Of a stretch of DNA of 64,000 bases, positions 11,536 to 24,003 are shown in pieces (the stretch's first letter is position 1; every line of letters starts with the position of its first letter). The translations under genes and the position numbers were made by a program. Under the pieces are notes generated by a model. The model was not told the DNA's origin, ran no database searches, and worked only from the letters and a program-made list of their open reading frames with translations. The stretch is from Marchantia polymorpha subsp. ruderalis (Eukaryota > Streptophyta > Marchantiopsida > Marchantiales > Marchantiaceae), in contig AP031356.1 in NCBI GenBank assembly GCA_037833965.1, positions 5,850,501 to 5,914,500 of the forward strand. The letters are read 5' to 3'.

Positions 11536-14500
11536 ACATGTTTGGTTGCGCTCATCCAATATTTATCTTAAGAACTGACACAATTATAACTGGTTAAGCA
11601 GATCAAATGCTGCGAGTTTAAGTAAGATCATATTCCTTTTTACTCCAATCGTCAGACCTTGCTGGTCATGGCGAGGAGTTAATTCAGGGTGTCATTCTCA
11701 GTTGGCGGGCAGTAGACCAATCTCTGCAGTAAAGAGCTTCAGCTGGGACCAGTAAGAGGCATGATGTGCAGTTCTGGGCCACAAGTTCTGTCAAAAAGTT
11801 TTGAAGGAGAACATAGCAGTTACAGTCTATGGGAGCTTGAGTGTTCGCGAATTGATTTGATTCTAAATTGAGGTTATGCTGGTCTTGATTCCTTAGATGA
11901 CGTCGATGGTGAAATTGTGGTAGCTGGATTCCATTTGGGAACATGTTCCTTCTTCACCTCAGATTGCGCCTTGCAGTCTACGAATGAGGGCATTACACCT
12001 CTCCGCCGATGAGATCGGATGCTGATAAACATAATCCGATATGTTTAAACTCAGACCTCTCGCATGAAGCGCCGCTTTCACATGAAGCCAAATCATACTG
12101 TGGTGGCATATTTGCAGTTGAAAGTGACTTTTCAGGACGTGAACAGGTTTTTGCAGGTCAGAAGAATTTATACAATCAGCGGAATTTATGTGAACTGCTG
12201 CACGCATGGTTGATTGTATGACAGAGATAAGTCTGCATGTGGTTTTACGTGTGACTTCCATCATCCGGAATCTTGACAATCCTGCAAATGTCCAGTCTGT
12301 ATGCAGATGTTGCAAGTTGGGGAACACGTATCGGAGTGAGTGAGCTGATGTGAGATGTAATAACTTTTGAAATTTCCGAGGTAGGTTCAACAATGTGGCA
12401 GACATTCGAGCCTGCTAGACTCCACAGGATTCTTGCTTCATGTCTGTCGTTAGAGTGAACGTACATGCCTAGAATGAATCATGCTTCTGTTTGATAGTTG
12501 GTGAACAAGCGCGGCGCCTTCTGAAAAGTGGCTTTAGAAGTCATGATGATGGCCTAACATTTTCATTTTCATGCAGATTGCGTGATGACATGCAAACCGC
12601 GTCCCTTTTGAAGATTGGCAGCAAATCCTATCGAAAATATAAGACCTCCGTACTCCAACTCGGTGTATAAGAACGAGTGTCTCCGTGTTGGAAAGTATCA
12701 GTTAGCGGCAACATTGGTTTTGGGAAGAGATGGCCAGATAGAACAGTTACAGATTGGAGTTTCAGCGATGTTAAATATTGTTCAAAGATTATGAGTTTCT
12801 TGGCCATAGATTTGATATTATGTTCACAATTCATTCATAGTATAGAATAATTTTTTTATAGTACAAGTTAGTTATTTATGGAAAGTCTAATTTCCGTACT
12901 TTTTTGGTACTTTCATGTACCTTTCTATCCTATTACGTATATAGCCATATAATGTTTGTCTCTATATGTCTTGTTCTGCAAATAGAATGTTTGTCCGATA
13001 AGATTTTTTTAATTAAATGCATTGTAGCATAATATCAAATCTATAGTATTTAATTCACATTCTTTGATCAATATTTATCATTAAAAGAAATTTGAAACCG
13101 ACATAATACTTCTGTTTGACAACGGATCTTTAGATTGGAACTAGATGATTGGCACAAATGATTTCAATCGGGATCCAAAGTGGTTGTTCTCTGCTCTATG
13201 GACATAGGATAGCCAGTTTATTAACGGATTTTTTAAAACAGCTGCTGTACCCCTATTATTGCAATCTGACTCTCATGTAGGATTGATTCATGTTCTATGG
13301 GATATTGGAAAGAGTACTCGCCGACAAAACATGAAGCGGCTGTCATACTGATTGGCTTCAGTTAAATCGATTACGTCATTGAGATGAACATGAATATTTC
13401 GAGAGACTAGTACAGCCGAACGTCAATGTCGGAGTTAAACAATTACAAGTTGTATACGTCTCCTCATCTCGATGTGTAGTTTCATATTAGATTCGCTGTT
13501 GTTTGACTAGTCTGACAATATTCTGTTTTGACTAGAATTTTGACCTTGTCTTCGGAGGCTCTCGAAAATAGAGTTCGGGTGAAAGCTATTTGACATTATG
13601 TGTATGTGTGTATATCTATCTGGATTTTGTCCAATAATGGAGACACGTCGCTGATTCTTGGCAAGCAGTTAGTACTTTCATATTAGACCCTAGTTGGTGG
13701 CCCAGTGATTTTATGTCTTTCCATATTGTGATGGACTCTCAGTTATATCTGAAGTTTGGTTCCTGCAATTTAGTAGTTTCTGACACGCATACCAACGAAA
13801 TTGCATTGGCAATACCTTTTTATTTCAGAAACCGACAGAAAATTAGAGACATCATTTCTACAAGTAAGTAGACATTTTGATGCTAAGTCCAGAAGATAAT
13901 GAGGAGACGGATATATAGGTGCTAGTTTCACTTTTTGATGCCATCCATCGACTATCCAATTATTAATTATTACATCTGTCAGACTTTTTACGTGTGGGTT
14001 CCATAGAAGTTTTGCATTGATTTTTCTAATTTCAGTGAACAATGGCTTCATGATCATTTGTCTTGTGCCACAAATTTTTAGACTCTTTGCAGGAGCTCTG
14101 CTTGCTACGCGAAGACTGCCCGGGTCCTCATGGTAAGATGAAACTTGTATCATGGCAATCTGTCACGACTACTGTTAAAATATTGCTCATGAAATTAATG
14201 ATAAGTATTTGTATCTAAAAAAGAATGTAGACCCTGCACATTTTTATTTTTTTATCACTAGACGGGGAATTTACTGGCGCATGATACTTTGCTTTCAATT
14301 ATGCTACTTTATTTTGGGTTTCACAATGTTGACATTAAACCGTGGCATAAGTAACCATGAGTTCTGGTCGGTAGGAATCGGAACTAAAGAGGTGTCATTG
14401 GACACTATGATGCGGAACTTGAGAGTCATCCCCACTTCATGATTATTGACCTTAGTTGGAAGCTTGCATCTACTTCGACTCAGAGAGTGCACAGCTTTGC

Positions 14501-17500
14501 CTTGGCTCATCAGAATGCACAAAGTCTTACGGATTCTAGCGTCCTGAAGTAAATTCTCAGTGGACATGCAGTCTGATTGTAGGACCTATACCCACCAGGA
14601 GTTTATTAGGGTTGCTGCTGGTACTGAAAGGACTCTGATCACTGATCAACTACTGATCCAAACATCTGGTCGTTGCTCGCAGTCAGCGAAAGTGTGGTAC
14701 AACGCAACGCCAGGCCACTTGAAGTCTCTAAGTCAAGACCTCCTTCCGGAATCTCCATGAAGTTGAGTCCAGCATTGGCTGCCATCAAAGGAAGGTCTGG
14801 ACGGTGGCAACCGTGGGAGTTTGTCGAGAGCAGGTTTCTAAGTCAGCAATCAGCCTGCTTTTTTTAATGTGAATTTCAAGCAGGTTGATGGCAGACTTGG
14901 TCTCGGGAGAGCTAATCCTTTCGGGATCAACGACCTTGGCATCTGATTTAGATGAACCGCGTGGCTCTGATATCCATCACTGATCCGGGACGCTGAGTCG
15001 GAGGAGGAATAAAGGGCATTCATTAATTCCTCGAGCTGTGCCCTTTTTCGACTGATTCATCTGACACTTCATTTGTATGCACGCATTCACGTAGCTTCGT
15101 GATTACCGATCCCAGAAGGTATACGGTTTTCAGCACATGCATGCTTCTTTCAGGGACTTCAGTCTGCAGTTTCTTCGATGTCCTTGTTTGCAGCTCTCTG
15201 AACTACCTATCGCTTCAGCTCTCCCGACTCTTTAGAATATCTACATCGATCTTTCGCATACTACTTCTGCTTCACCGTAAACTTGACTACGCATGAAAGG
15301 TTTGCTTGTGAGGAACCGACTTATGCTCCCCGTTTGCTCGGTTTCCCAATTCGGTAAATATTACACTACACGTCGTATGTGCGACGGACCATCTGGAGCA
15401 CAGATGTGAACAAAAGTTGAGCTTGGAGCTTCATCCTGGTGATGACTACTGCTACATACTCTTGCTGTACATGCCTGGATTCATCGAGAGTATTTTGTAC
15501 TCACAGCTCCTAAAAGAGAATAAATGGAGTGTTGCAGTTAGTATGGGCTTGTTGTGCTGGAACGTGAACTGTTACACTCCCTTAGATGACCGCCTGGTCC
15601 GTAGTGAACAGTTTTCTAACATGCCCGATCATGATGTTTCCTGGAAGGCTTCTTCTTTCTTCTTCACTCGCCTCTGCCGCGTATGAGTGGCGTTCTCTGC
15701 GAAGCGTGGTGTCTGGACGGCTGTATCACATCGCAGGAGTGTATATCTGATGTTTCGCCAGTCTTTTTTTTCTCTTCTCTTCCTGTCCACATCGCTTTAC
15801 TGAAATCTGCTGAACATTTGCGATCAATTCATCAGTTTCTACTGACATCTTCAAATCTTCCGCAGAGTGGTCCATGATACACGACAGGTTACCGTGTAAC
15901 GAGTTGTCATCTGAGTTGCTGTTACCCCTTATGGAAGGTGCTGAAACCTACCATGCTTTTTGCTCACACTAAGAGAGCACTGTTATACGCAGTTATGAGT
16001 TTTTGACCTGAATTTGTTCTAGCTGTAGGCACGTAATTCTCTGGGGAGGCATGTATTGCATTTGAAGTATGTTCGTCACAGCCTACCCTCCTCGATGGAC
16101 CCAGACAGAGATAGTGAGACTTGACGTTTTAACTGAATGTGGCCTATGAAAAGACTCTGACCAAGTCCAGCTAAACAACGTCAAGGTTTGATAATTTCTC
16201 AGACCATGGTATGTGGCCTGTAGATCGGTAAAAATGGCAGCCGATGAAATCAGATCTGAAATCTTTCTTTCGGTTATATGCAGTCGTTCCAGTGTTTCTT
16301 TTCCAATCCCTTCTTATTTCCTGATATCTATTAGATATTTGAAGACCTAATTCAATAGACCTCTCTTCTTCCGGTGTGATTGTTGAGTGCGATTGTTCTT
16401 TCGATAAAACTCACTTCACACGACTCACGTTGTATCTGAAATTAAGATCTGCGCTATTGCCATAAGTACCTCAGGTTCGATTACATTCTCCTCGGGGGAA
16501 CTGTCCTACTTCGAGACATCTCGAGTCGTAGTATATATTCTTGAGTAATCTTTAGCCAAGGCACATAGCAGCACGGTTTATATCTGATGCTCATATTCGT
16601 CAGTCTGTTCTATATAGTATATGGTATGTGCAGTGTCAACATTCATGTGAAACTTTGGAGGATGGTAGCAGAATGCATCACACCCAAATCTTATTTTCTA
16701 CTGGGCACCCAAATAGTTCGTTGGTATTTCTTGTTTTGAGAATAGAAGTTTCTTGCAGGAGGGCTGTCATACAAGTTCTTTCAGACCCTGTCATACTAGT
16801 ATGGAAGGTCACTCAAATTTATGGTACTGTCATAATGGTACTGCATTTAAGATGTAGAATCAGATGTCGCCAATTTTACCAATTTTAGTGACCTCCACTT
16901 CATGCACTCAAGAATAACAACCAAAAGAGTTAACGAAAGTGTTCTCCACCTGGATTGGTGTATCTTCCAAGTTCTTCAGAAACCTGCACACCCCGAAAGT
17001 AGTTACCTTGATGCTCGTAGCTTGAATATACATTAGGTGGTTGTCAGATTCGACCCGGATATCATGGAGATTTGTGAACAAGTGGCTCCTTGAACCTGTA
17101 CAAGATATCATGGAGATGAAGTTAAGACTGAGAGACCACATATCTTCGAGCAGCTTTCTTTAGAACGTCTGAGGGACTGACAGCCGAGCCAAATTCGCTA
17201 GACTCTTCGGTTCTTATATTTAACATCATCACCGCAGAACTTAAGGGGACCACCTGAAGTGAAGTGTTCTCACCGTGAAGTGGCTTTGATTCTCAGTAAT
17301 TATAAATGTATACACTATTTACTGATGATAGGGAGTTCCTCTCATAGAGATGTTCCAGCTACAAGGTATACGATCATGCTTCTCTCCGTTTTTCGGAGTT
17401 TGCAGTTTACACATTTAAGTACACATTTGGTTTTCGGTGATATAGTCATCAACTCATGGTATGGACTTCGCTGGCTCCTTAGTTTATACTGCGTTCATGG

Positions 17501-18050
17501 GTCGCAACAAGTGACTTCAGGCTTTGTTCAGTGTGCATGGCTGAGAGCTTAAGCCGATAGTATGGGAAGCAAGGCAAATCGTAAGACAAGTGAATTAGAG
17601 TTTCTTGTTTAGAACTTGTGGTTTACATGACTGGAGCGTTGTGTTTGACTTCCATTTAGAGGTATGTGGGAGAAACAGCAGGTGAATCTAGGCTGACGAC
17701 TTATGCGGTATCAGCAGTTTTTTTCTCCTCAATGGAGCAGATTAAAAAACTTGCAGTTCAAACAATGCATCTAAGTTTCGCGTTCATCAACACTCAGAAA
17801 ATGACATGCACTCGATCAAAACTTGAAATTTGTATGGTGTCGCCACATTCGACGCTGAAGTAACAAATTCTATGCATTTTAGATTTATCAGATTACTATA
17901 GACTGTTTCTAATCCCAGTTTCGTTTCCTTTGTGTCTGACAGACTTCTGCAGTCCTGTTGATCAAAGCATTGTCTCACGAGACTCTAATTTCGGTGTCTT
18001 TAGAAGACAAAGCCTGGCCACAATCTGCTTCTAAATTTTAAAAGTCTAGA
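11536..18050. other. Moderate-GC non-coding block, 6.5 kb
   Basis: No open frame exceeds about 150 codons and none carries a motif I recognise on either strand. There is no clear repeat structure. It could hold non-coding transcripts, deeply decayed transposons or small exons that cannot be called by eye. Confidence 0.35.
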
Positions 18051-19824
18051 ATTTCCATTTGAAATCGTTCAATATCTTGACTTTTCCTTTTTCAATATCT
18101 AGTTATAGATGAAGACGCTAATAATCCCTAGTGGATCAACTGTTGAAAATGAACAGTTGTAAGCTTACTTTAATTTCATACATGTATACCATTGAAAAAA
18201 CTTGACACAAATTATGGTGTCCATGAAAGAACAGTGAAAGATAATTCCAAATTCATTATTATCACTGCTCTTTCAAATTTATTTTACCAAAATAAATGAA
18301 TTGCGTTTTTCAAAATATTGAAACTTTATCTATTTCCTGTCAACTCGTTTTTCATTAGACATAATATGGTGTATATGCTTTTCATACATTTTTAAGAACA
18401 CAACAAACCAACTTTCAAACACCAGATGGTTCAGACTGATCATAATACTCTTGAACAGACATTTGTTTAAACACTGATAACTGCGATATATGCTTCAGGA
18501 TAAAGCTGCTTTTATTCCGAACTGTGTTCACTTTCGTTACGCTTTTACATTCCCGGATGATTTCAATTCTCAACCTGAAATTGTTTTAGCATATTTCAAG
18601 AAATATTGATTCTATGTGATTTCCAACAAAATCTTGTTTCAGATTTTGTGATGAGGTTCTCGAGGTACACCGGGCAAAATGCATAGCTTCCTTGATTTTG
18701 TGCAAGTTTTGATTGAATATTCAGGTGCACTTTGCAATGTCATATGGGATAAACTATCAACAAATACACAAGTACAGAGTATTGTAGCAAAAAGATTATC
18801 ACAGAAGTTTATCTAAATTAAGTACAAACAAGATGAACAAGTGATATATGCAAAGTCAATTGAACTATTGCTCTCTGATAAATCTTTAGTTAGATTGATG
18901 AGCGAAGGAAAACAAGATATCCTTCATATTGTACCTAAGAAAAATAAAAATAAATTCATATTATATCGAAGACAAATTTTTTTTGAAGAAAAAATAAATC
19001 CTATAAAGTGTGCATTCTTGTATTTAGATATTTTGCATAGTTTTTATAATAGAACGAAGCTATAAAATAAGAATGATGTTGAAGATATCTGGTTATCACA
19101 TCTAGCTAAAAGTTCTTCCATTAATAGTTAATCTTATAATCCACATGAAATAAAAATAATATTTTTGGACCGAAATTCTTCTCCCACATATTCAATCTTA
19201 GGTTCTTATAATTTCAAAAGCAACACCATTGATTCAACTATAAAACAGTTTCAAGCATTACAAAATGTACAGACAAAAGAAAATTCATGCAAAATAAATT
19301 TTTGAATTCAAAGGCGATAATTTTTAAAAAAGTTCAAAATTGTAATGGAATGTAAATTTTAAGTGAAAAATATAACGCTAAAATCAATACAACATCCTTG
19401 TGTTATACCACACATTTTATAATAAGATGATGACAAAATTCGGTTTTTTTTATTTGATTATATGAAGTTGAGAATTCAGATCAAATATCACAAAATTTAA
19501 ATGACAAAAAATTCTAATTTTAGCTCATCTTTGAAGCATTAAATTGATGATTATTCTTTTAAAAATTTGAAATTATATTTCACTATATGATATATGATCA
19601 AAGTAAAGATGACATGAATATATTTTCCTAATATCATTAATGAAAATTTTATTATTAGAAATTTAAACTATCATTTTCAAATCCAAGTAAGAAGATCACA
19701 AGATTTGTTCATACGTACATTTATCCTTTTTTGTTTAAAATTATGATTCTAATTTTTTTTACCTCATTTAAATTTATAATTATTATAATTTCCAAATTTC
19801 TTATCAAATATTAAAATTTAATCA
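18051..19824. other. AT-rich DNA, no supported gene
   Basis: Long AT-rich tract. A 74-codon frame at 18841-19065 rich in Lys, Ile and Leu might be a relic of a mobile-element protein, but I cannot assign it to a family. Confidence 0.4.
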
Positions 19825-20078
19825 ATTTAATACTTTTGTCTGTTTGAGACATGCAAGATCAAGTGATAATCAGAAAGACAAACACAAGTACAGGCAGTCC
19901 TAACATGATTCACCCTACAACGTCCATAGAGAAAGCACGCAAGAAAATTTACAACCGTAATATAAAGCACAATAAATAGTGCAGAAGCCTGAGCTTATAT
20001 ATACGCAACACCAGCTATCAGCCTAGCTATAAATAGCTAGGACCTAAGATTACTCATTAACCGAAGTTAACCTCAACA
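19825..20078 (-). mobile_element. Copia-type LTR, minus orientation (3' LTR remnant)
   Basis: Read on the minus strand the segment starts TGTTGAGGTTAAC and resembles the 5' LTR of the copia element at 55986-56268: same start, a GCTATTTATAGCT-like segment and a TATATATA segment in the same order. It also aligns with the LTR at 40756-41025. On the minus strand it is directly preceded by the purine run AAGGGAAAGA, the expected polypurine tract, so this is a 3' LTR. The boundary at 19825 is approximate, and no target duplication was found. Confidence 0.75.
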
Positions 20079-20375
20079 ATCTTTCCCTTAACTAGTGTTA
20101 AGAAAACAATAATTCCTGAAACTTATATTGTTACTCCGCATGAAATTCTAGACGGAAACCTAACACAAAACCTCTCTTTACATGAAAGTTAATTAGAACT
20201 AAGCCGTAGTCATAAGAATATATAGTAATAACATGAATAAGTAGCTAAAAACCAGCTAGCATAGAAGTAACATAAACCTTGTAACCCATATAATTACTTC
20301 GCAAGAAAATCTAGAATGAAATCTTATACAAGATACCTCTTTACACTAGAGTTAAGTTGTAGTCATCATAAGAAA
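20079..20375 (-). mobile_element. 3' internal tail of copia element, present as two tandem copies
   Basis: On the minus strand this segment resembles 61460-61600, the region downstream of the copia polyprotein at 61.4 kb. Shared landmarks include GGTTTCCGTCTAGAA and a GACTACGGCTTAG-like start. A second, more divergent copy of the same block occupies about 20270-20375, so the tail is tandemly duplicated. The polyprotein itself is missing; the sequence passes directly into the coiled-coil pseudogene. Confidence 0.65.
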
Positions 20376-20418
20376 GAATGAATATATAAAGAGATATTTG
20401 AAGATACTATGCTATTTC

Positions 20419-22385
20419 TCAAAATTCTGTTTCGTACTTCGCGTCAATCTCCAAGATTTGCCTACGAAGATCTTCCTCTGCCGTCTTCGTACCTGCGAGC
20501 TTACCCCGAAGTTCTTCGGCGATGCGAGCTTCTTCGGCTCTTCGAGCTTCCAACTTAGCAAGGTCTTCGACATGCTTCTTCTCTCGCTTCTCTGCTGTCG
20601 TGATCAATCACTTCGCCCTTTTGACTGCTGCATCGTAAGCTTTCCTGGATTTGTCCAATCTCGCCATCAAATCCACTATTACCTTCTCGGCATTCTCATT
20701 AGAGGTACGAAGTCCTCCACAAGTCTCTTCCAACTCTGCACAACGTCCTGATTCCTTCTCTAGATTCAGCTGCAACACTTCACACGCAGTTTTCTTCTCC
20801 CAAAGCTGGGCTTCTCGCTACCGCAATGTTGCCTTCACTGCCGCGCACTCGGTTGACAAGGTTGCAGCTCGCTCCCGTGCCAATGCAGTCGCAGAATTCC
20901 ACTCCTTCTTTACTGCAATTGCTCTCTTGAGCTTCGTTCTGTTCCTGATCATCTGAACATAGAATCATGGCTCCTTCGATACAGCATACTTCCTTCTCTT
21001 TCCGTCCAAGTACTTCAACAATGGTACTACACTATCCTGCAAGAATTCAGGAAATGTTACTTCCAATGTCTTCACCTCTTCGCCCGAAGTCTTCTTTCCT
21101 TCTTCGGGTCTCACCTCTTCCACAGGAAACGTCGGCAGTGTAATGCCCTCAGCTTCCACCACCGTCCCTCTTATCCTTGCGACAACCTGTTCCAGAATCT
21201 CCTTGCTCAAAGTAAACTCCTTCTCCACGTCCTTGTTTCTCTTCATCTAGGGTGTCCCTTCGCCTTGCGCAGACCGTGTCCGCTCCGAAGACAGAGAAAT
21301 CGGACTTACCAATTCCGTTCCTTCGTTCAAAAATTCTGCCGGATCTTCGATGGACACCTCCGAAGGTACCCCTAACTCCACAGATCGCATTACCTCGCTA
21401 GTTGCGAATTCGGATGTGTTCACAATTGGTGTCATCGTCTTCTCCACATTGTTATCTGACACCTCAACTATCACCATCCTCCGTTTCGTCCTCTTTTTTG
21501 GTCTTGCGCGAGCTCTGTGCTGTCTGGCTTCACTCACATCCATATCCATCCTTCTTACCGTGTGGGCCAATTCCTCCTCATCATCACTTACGACCTTCCT
21601 TTTCTTTGCCACTCGTCTCTCTGGCTGCTTCTGCCTTGGAACCACGGCCACTTGAACTGGTCCTCAAGCGGTAGTGTGTGTTGGAACTGCGGGAGATCGG
21701 TTCTCGTCTTCGGTCCCTTCACTGGACTCCATTGTAAAGCTCTCCCGCTCCCTTGAAAATCACTTTTCCTCCTCCCTCGTAAGCAATCCCATTCCTCGAT
21801 AGAAATTCACCAGAAAGGGGGTAAAATGATTGGTCATAGATCTCGTCCATCAACTAGACACATTCACCCAGACAAGGTCGTAAAAGATCCTTGCCCAATG
21901 TACGCGCTGTACCTTCCAAATGCGTTCGAAGAATCCCACCTGCCAGGCCGTCACATAAGTCGTGCGCGCCGGCCGTAAGATGTGCATGATCCCTAACGCG
22001 ATCGCCCTTCTCTTCGGATCCTTATAATCGACAGTGTTCCATCCATTCGTTCCGTGTCTTCCAGTCTCGAAGAGAGGCCCGTAAGAGATTTCCTCGACGC
22101 GTCTAAGTCCTACGCTATTCTTGTCAAACGTCTCCGTTGCTTTCCGCACACGGTCCCATTACTTTCGTCCAATGCTCGATGGTCCACAACATGGGATTAC
22201 CGCGGAGCTCCTCACCCTCAATTGCGCTCTTGTCCATTCCAGATACTCGCTGAGACGCAATTCCAATTCCACAGAAGGAATTCTAGCCGCAGTTTCTTCA
22301 ACTCGTGTCTGAAAGGTCTCAATTCCTCATACGGCACCTTCAAGGGAACCAATTTCATCACCTTCTCACTTTTCTTGGGCGCCAT
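20419..22385 (-). pseudogene. Broken copy 1 of a liverwort-type coiled-coil protein gene
   Basis: Reading from 22385 down, a start ATG opens a basic N-terminal segment, then the frame shifts before 22149. From 22149 to 20419 one frame continues, broken by stops at 21850, 21760, 21664, 21247, 20965, 20818 and 20608. Its order is: a domain with the motif LRPARTTYVTAWQVGFFERI (about 21919-21978), a charged low-complexity region with basic clusters, a block FPEFLQDSVVPLLKYLDGKR, and a long heptad-like coiled coil rich in Ala, Glu and Lys. From memory this matches a repeated family of Marchantia hypothetical proteins; the first domain recalls transposon-linked plant mobile domains. Function is unknown. 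Its C-terminal end is lost where the copia tail begins. Copy 2 lies head-to-head at 24.0-25.7 kb. Confidence 0.75.
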
Positions 22386-22639
22386 GTATTCAATTTGCGT
22401 TTCGCTAATCGCGGGTTGGCTCTATTGCAATTCCTCTCGCTCTCGATCGTTCTTGCTCGATATCGCAATGTCGGTGCGCAGTCTCCTCCTATTGCCTTTA
22501 CCCTTGAAGCCCTAACATTGCCTTCTCCTGCGCCTCGTAGAATTCCCGATGCGTGCAAACCTCGTCCGGCCCGTTGCATGATTTGAAATTGATTCCGATG
22601 TCTTCGCCGAAGACGCAGCTCTTTGTGCGTCCTAAAAGA

Positions 22640-22812
22640 CTGCGCCGAAGACGCGAAGATCCGAAGATCTTCGGACGTAGACAAATTCTAACTAATCCTA
22701 TGAGAACACCTATAAATGTACTCTTTTCAACTCATATAGCTATCTTCTACACACAAATGTTTATGTTTTTGTTAATTTTTAAAGAAAAACAAAAAAGTAG
22801 GCCCCACAATCT
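22640..22812 (-). promoter_or_regulatory. Upstream region of pseudogene copy 1 (left arm of inverted pair)
   Basis: This segment is an imperfect inverted copy of about 23625-23830. Shared pieces, read on the minus strand, include a CTTCGG/CCGAAG cluster, an AATTTGTCTACG-like segment and a long A/T tract ending near GGGGCC. Because the same segment lies upstream of both gene copies it probably represents the family's 5' flank. Confidence 0.5.
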
Positions 22813-23445
22813 TGACTAGTTTCATCATCATAGTTTAAAGTCAATTTGACTAGATTCATCATCATACTTTATAGTCAATTTGACTAGTTTCATCATCATA
22901 GTTTGCAGTCAATTTGACTAGTTTCATCATCAAAGTTTACCGTCAATCTTGACGAACTCAATTGTCAGAGTTTATAGTCAATCTTGACTAGCTCAATTGT
23001 CAGAGTTTATAGTCAATCTTGACTAGCTCAATTGTCAGAGTTTATAGTCAATCTTGACTAGCTCAATTGTCAGAGTTTACCGTCAATCTTGACTAACTCA
23101 ATTGTTAGAGTTTTTTTATCAATATTGACTACCTCAATCATCAAAATTTATCGTCAATCTTGACTAGCTCAATTACCAGAGTTTATTGTCAATGTTAATT
23201 ATTAGAGTTTAATTTCAATCTTGATTAGTTCAATCACTAGATTTTACCGTTAATCTTGATTAGCTAAATCAATAGAATTTATCGTCAATCTTGATTAGTT
23301 TATTTATCATAGTTTATTGTCAATCTTGACTAGCTCAATCATCAAAGTTTACCGTGAATCTTGACTAGCTTTATTATCAGAGTTTAACTTCAATCTTAAC
23401 TAACTCAATCAATAGAATTTACCGTCAATCTTGACTAACTGAACC
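22813..23445. repeat. Minisatellite, 35-bp unit, about 18 copies, rich in TTGAC
   Basis: The consensus is roughly GTCAATCTTGACTAGCTCAA, then TTGTCAGAGTTTATA, 35 bp in the best-conserved part (near 22940-23085) and more divergent towards both ends. Each unit carries TTGACTAG and many also carry AGTCAA across the unit junction, so W-box-like TTGAC cores (the WRKY-binding core) occur densely and in both orientations. The array sits exactly between two head-to-head pseudogenes. Confidence 0.85.
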
Positions 23446-23624
23446 TTGTGCTCAAGAACTCCACTAGTATCGGTGTTCCTTCTTGATCATTAAACACATA
23501 ATGATCAAACTCCACCACAATCATTCTGTGGGTGGAAAATTTTCCTTATGAATGGAAATTTTCCTTATTTTCTTTAAAGAGCATGAAAAATCTTCAACTC
23601 TTTCAACAATTTAGGTCACATTGA

Positions 23625-23960
23625 GAGAAACATTGTGGTGCTTTGTTTTTTTTTGATTTTTGCATAAATAACAAAAACTTAAACATATTCGTGTCAGAAA
23701 GTATACATATAAGTCCTTAGTCATAGAAGTTAGAACAAATACTAGAAATTTAGCTACGTAGGAGAAGGAAAATAAAATTTGCCTTCGGCCGAAGACCTTC
23801 AAACCTTTGGATCATCGACATAGCCATTTTTGAGTATGCAATAGTCGCACTTTCGGAGAAAGACGATGAATTTCAATTTGAATTTGCAAAGGTCTGATCA
23901 AGATTTGCACGCGTTGAAGGTACCAATTTGCGCGCGTGGATCGTATTTCCTTTACCAATA
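23625..23960 (+). promoter_or_regulatory. Upstream region of pseudogene copy 2 (right arm of inverted pair)
   Basis: It mirrors 22640-22812 in inverted orientation up to about 23830. Further on, 23878-23930 resembles the copy 1 leader near 22530-22590 (both contain TTTGCACGC). The region therefore keeps the promoter-proximal part of the family, while the N-terminal coding part that should follow has been deleted. Confidence 0.5.
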
Positions 23961-24003
23961 GACGGAAGGTAATCGTCGATAGTGGAGAGACCAAAGATCG
24001 GAG

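Noticed and set aside
20651-22515. Plus-strand open frames across pseudogene copy 1
   Set aside because: They are antisense to the readable coiled-coil frame, which explains the low stop density.
22813-23445. CRISPR-like array
   Set aside because: The 35-bp units are contiguous with no unique spacers, and the setting is eukaryotic.
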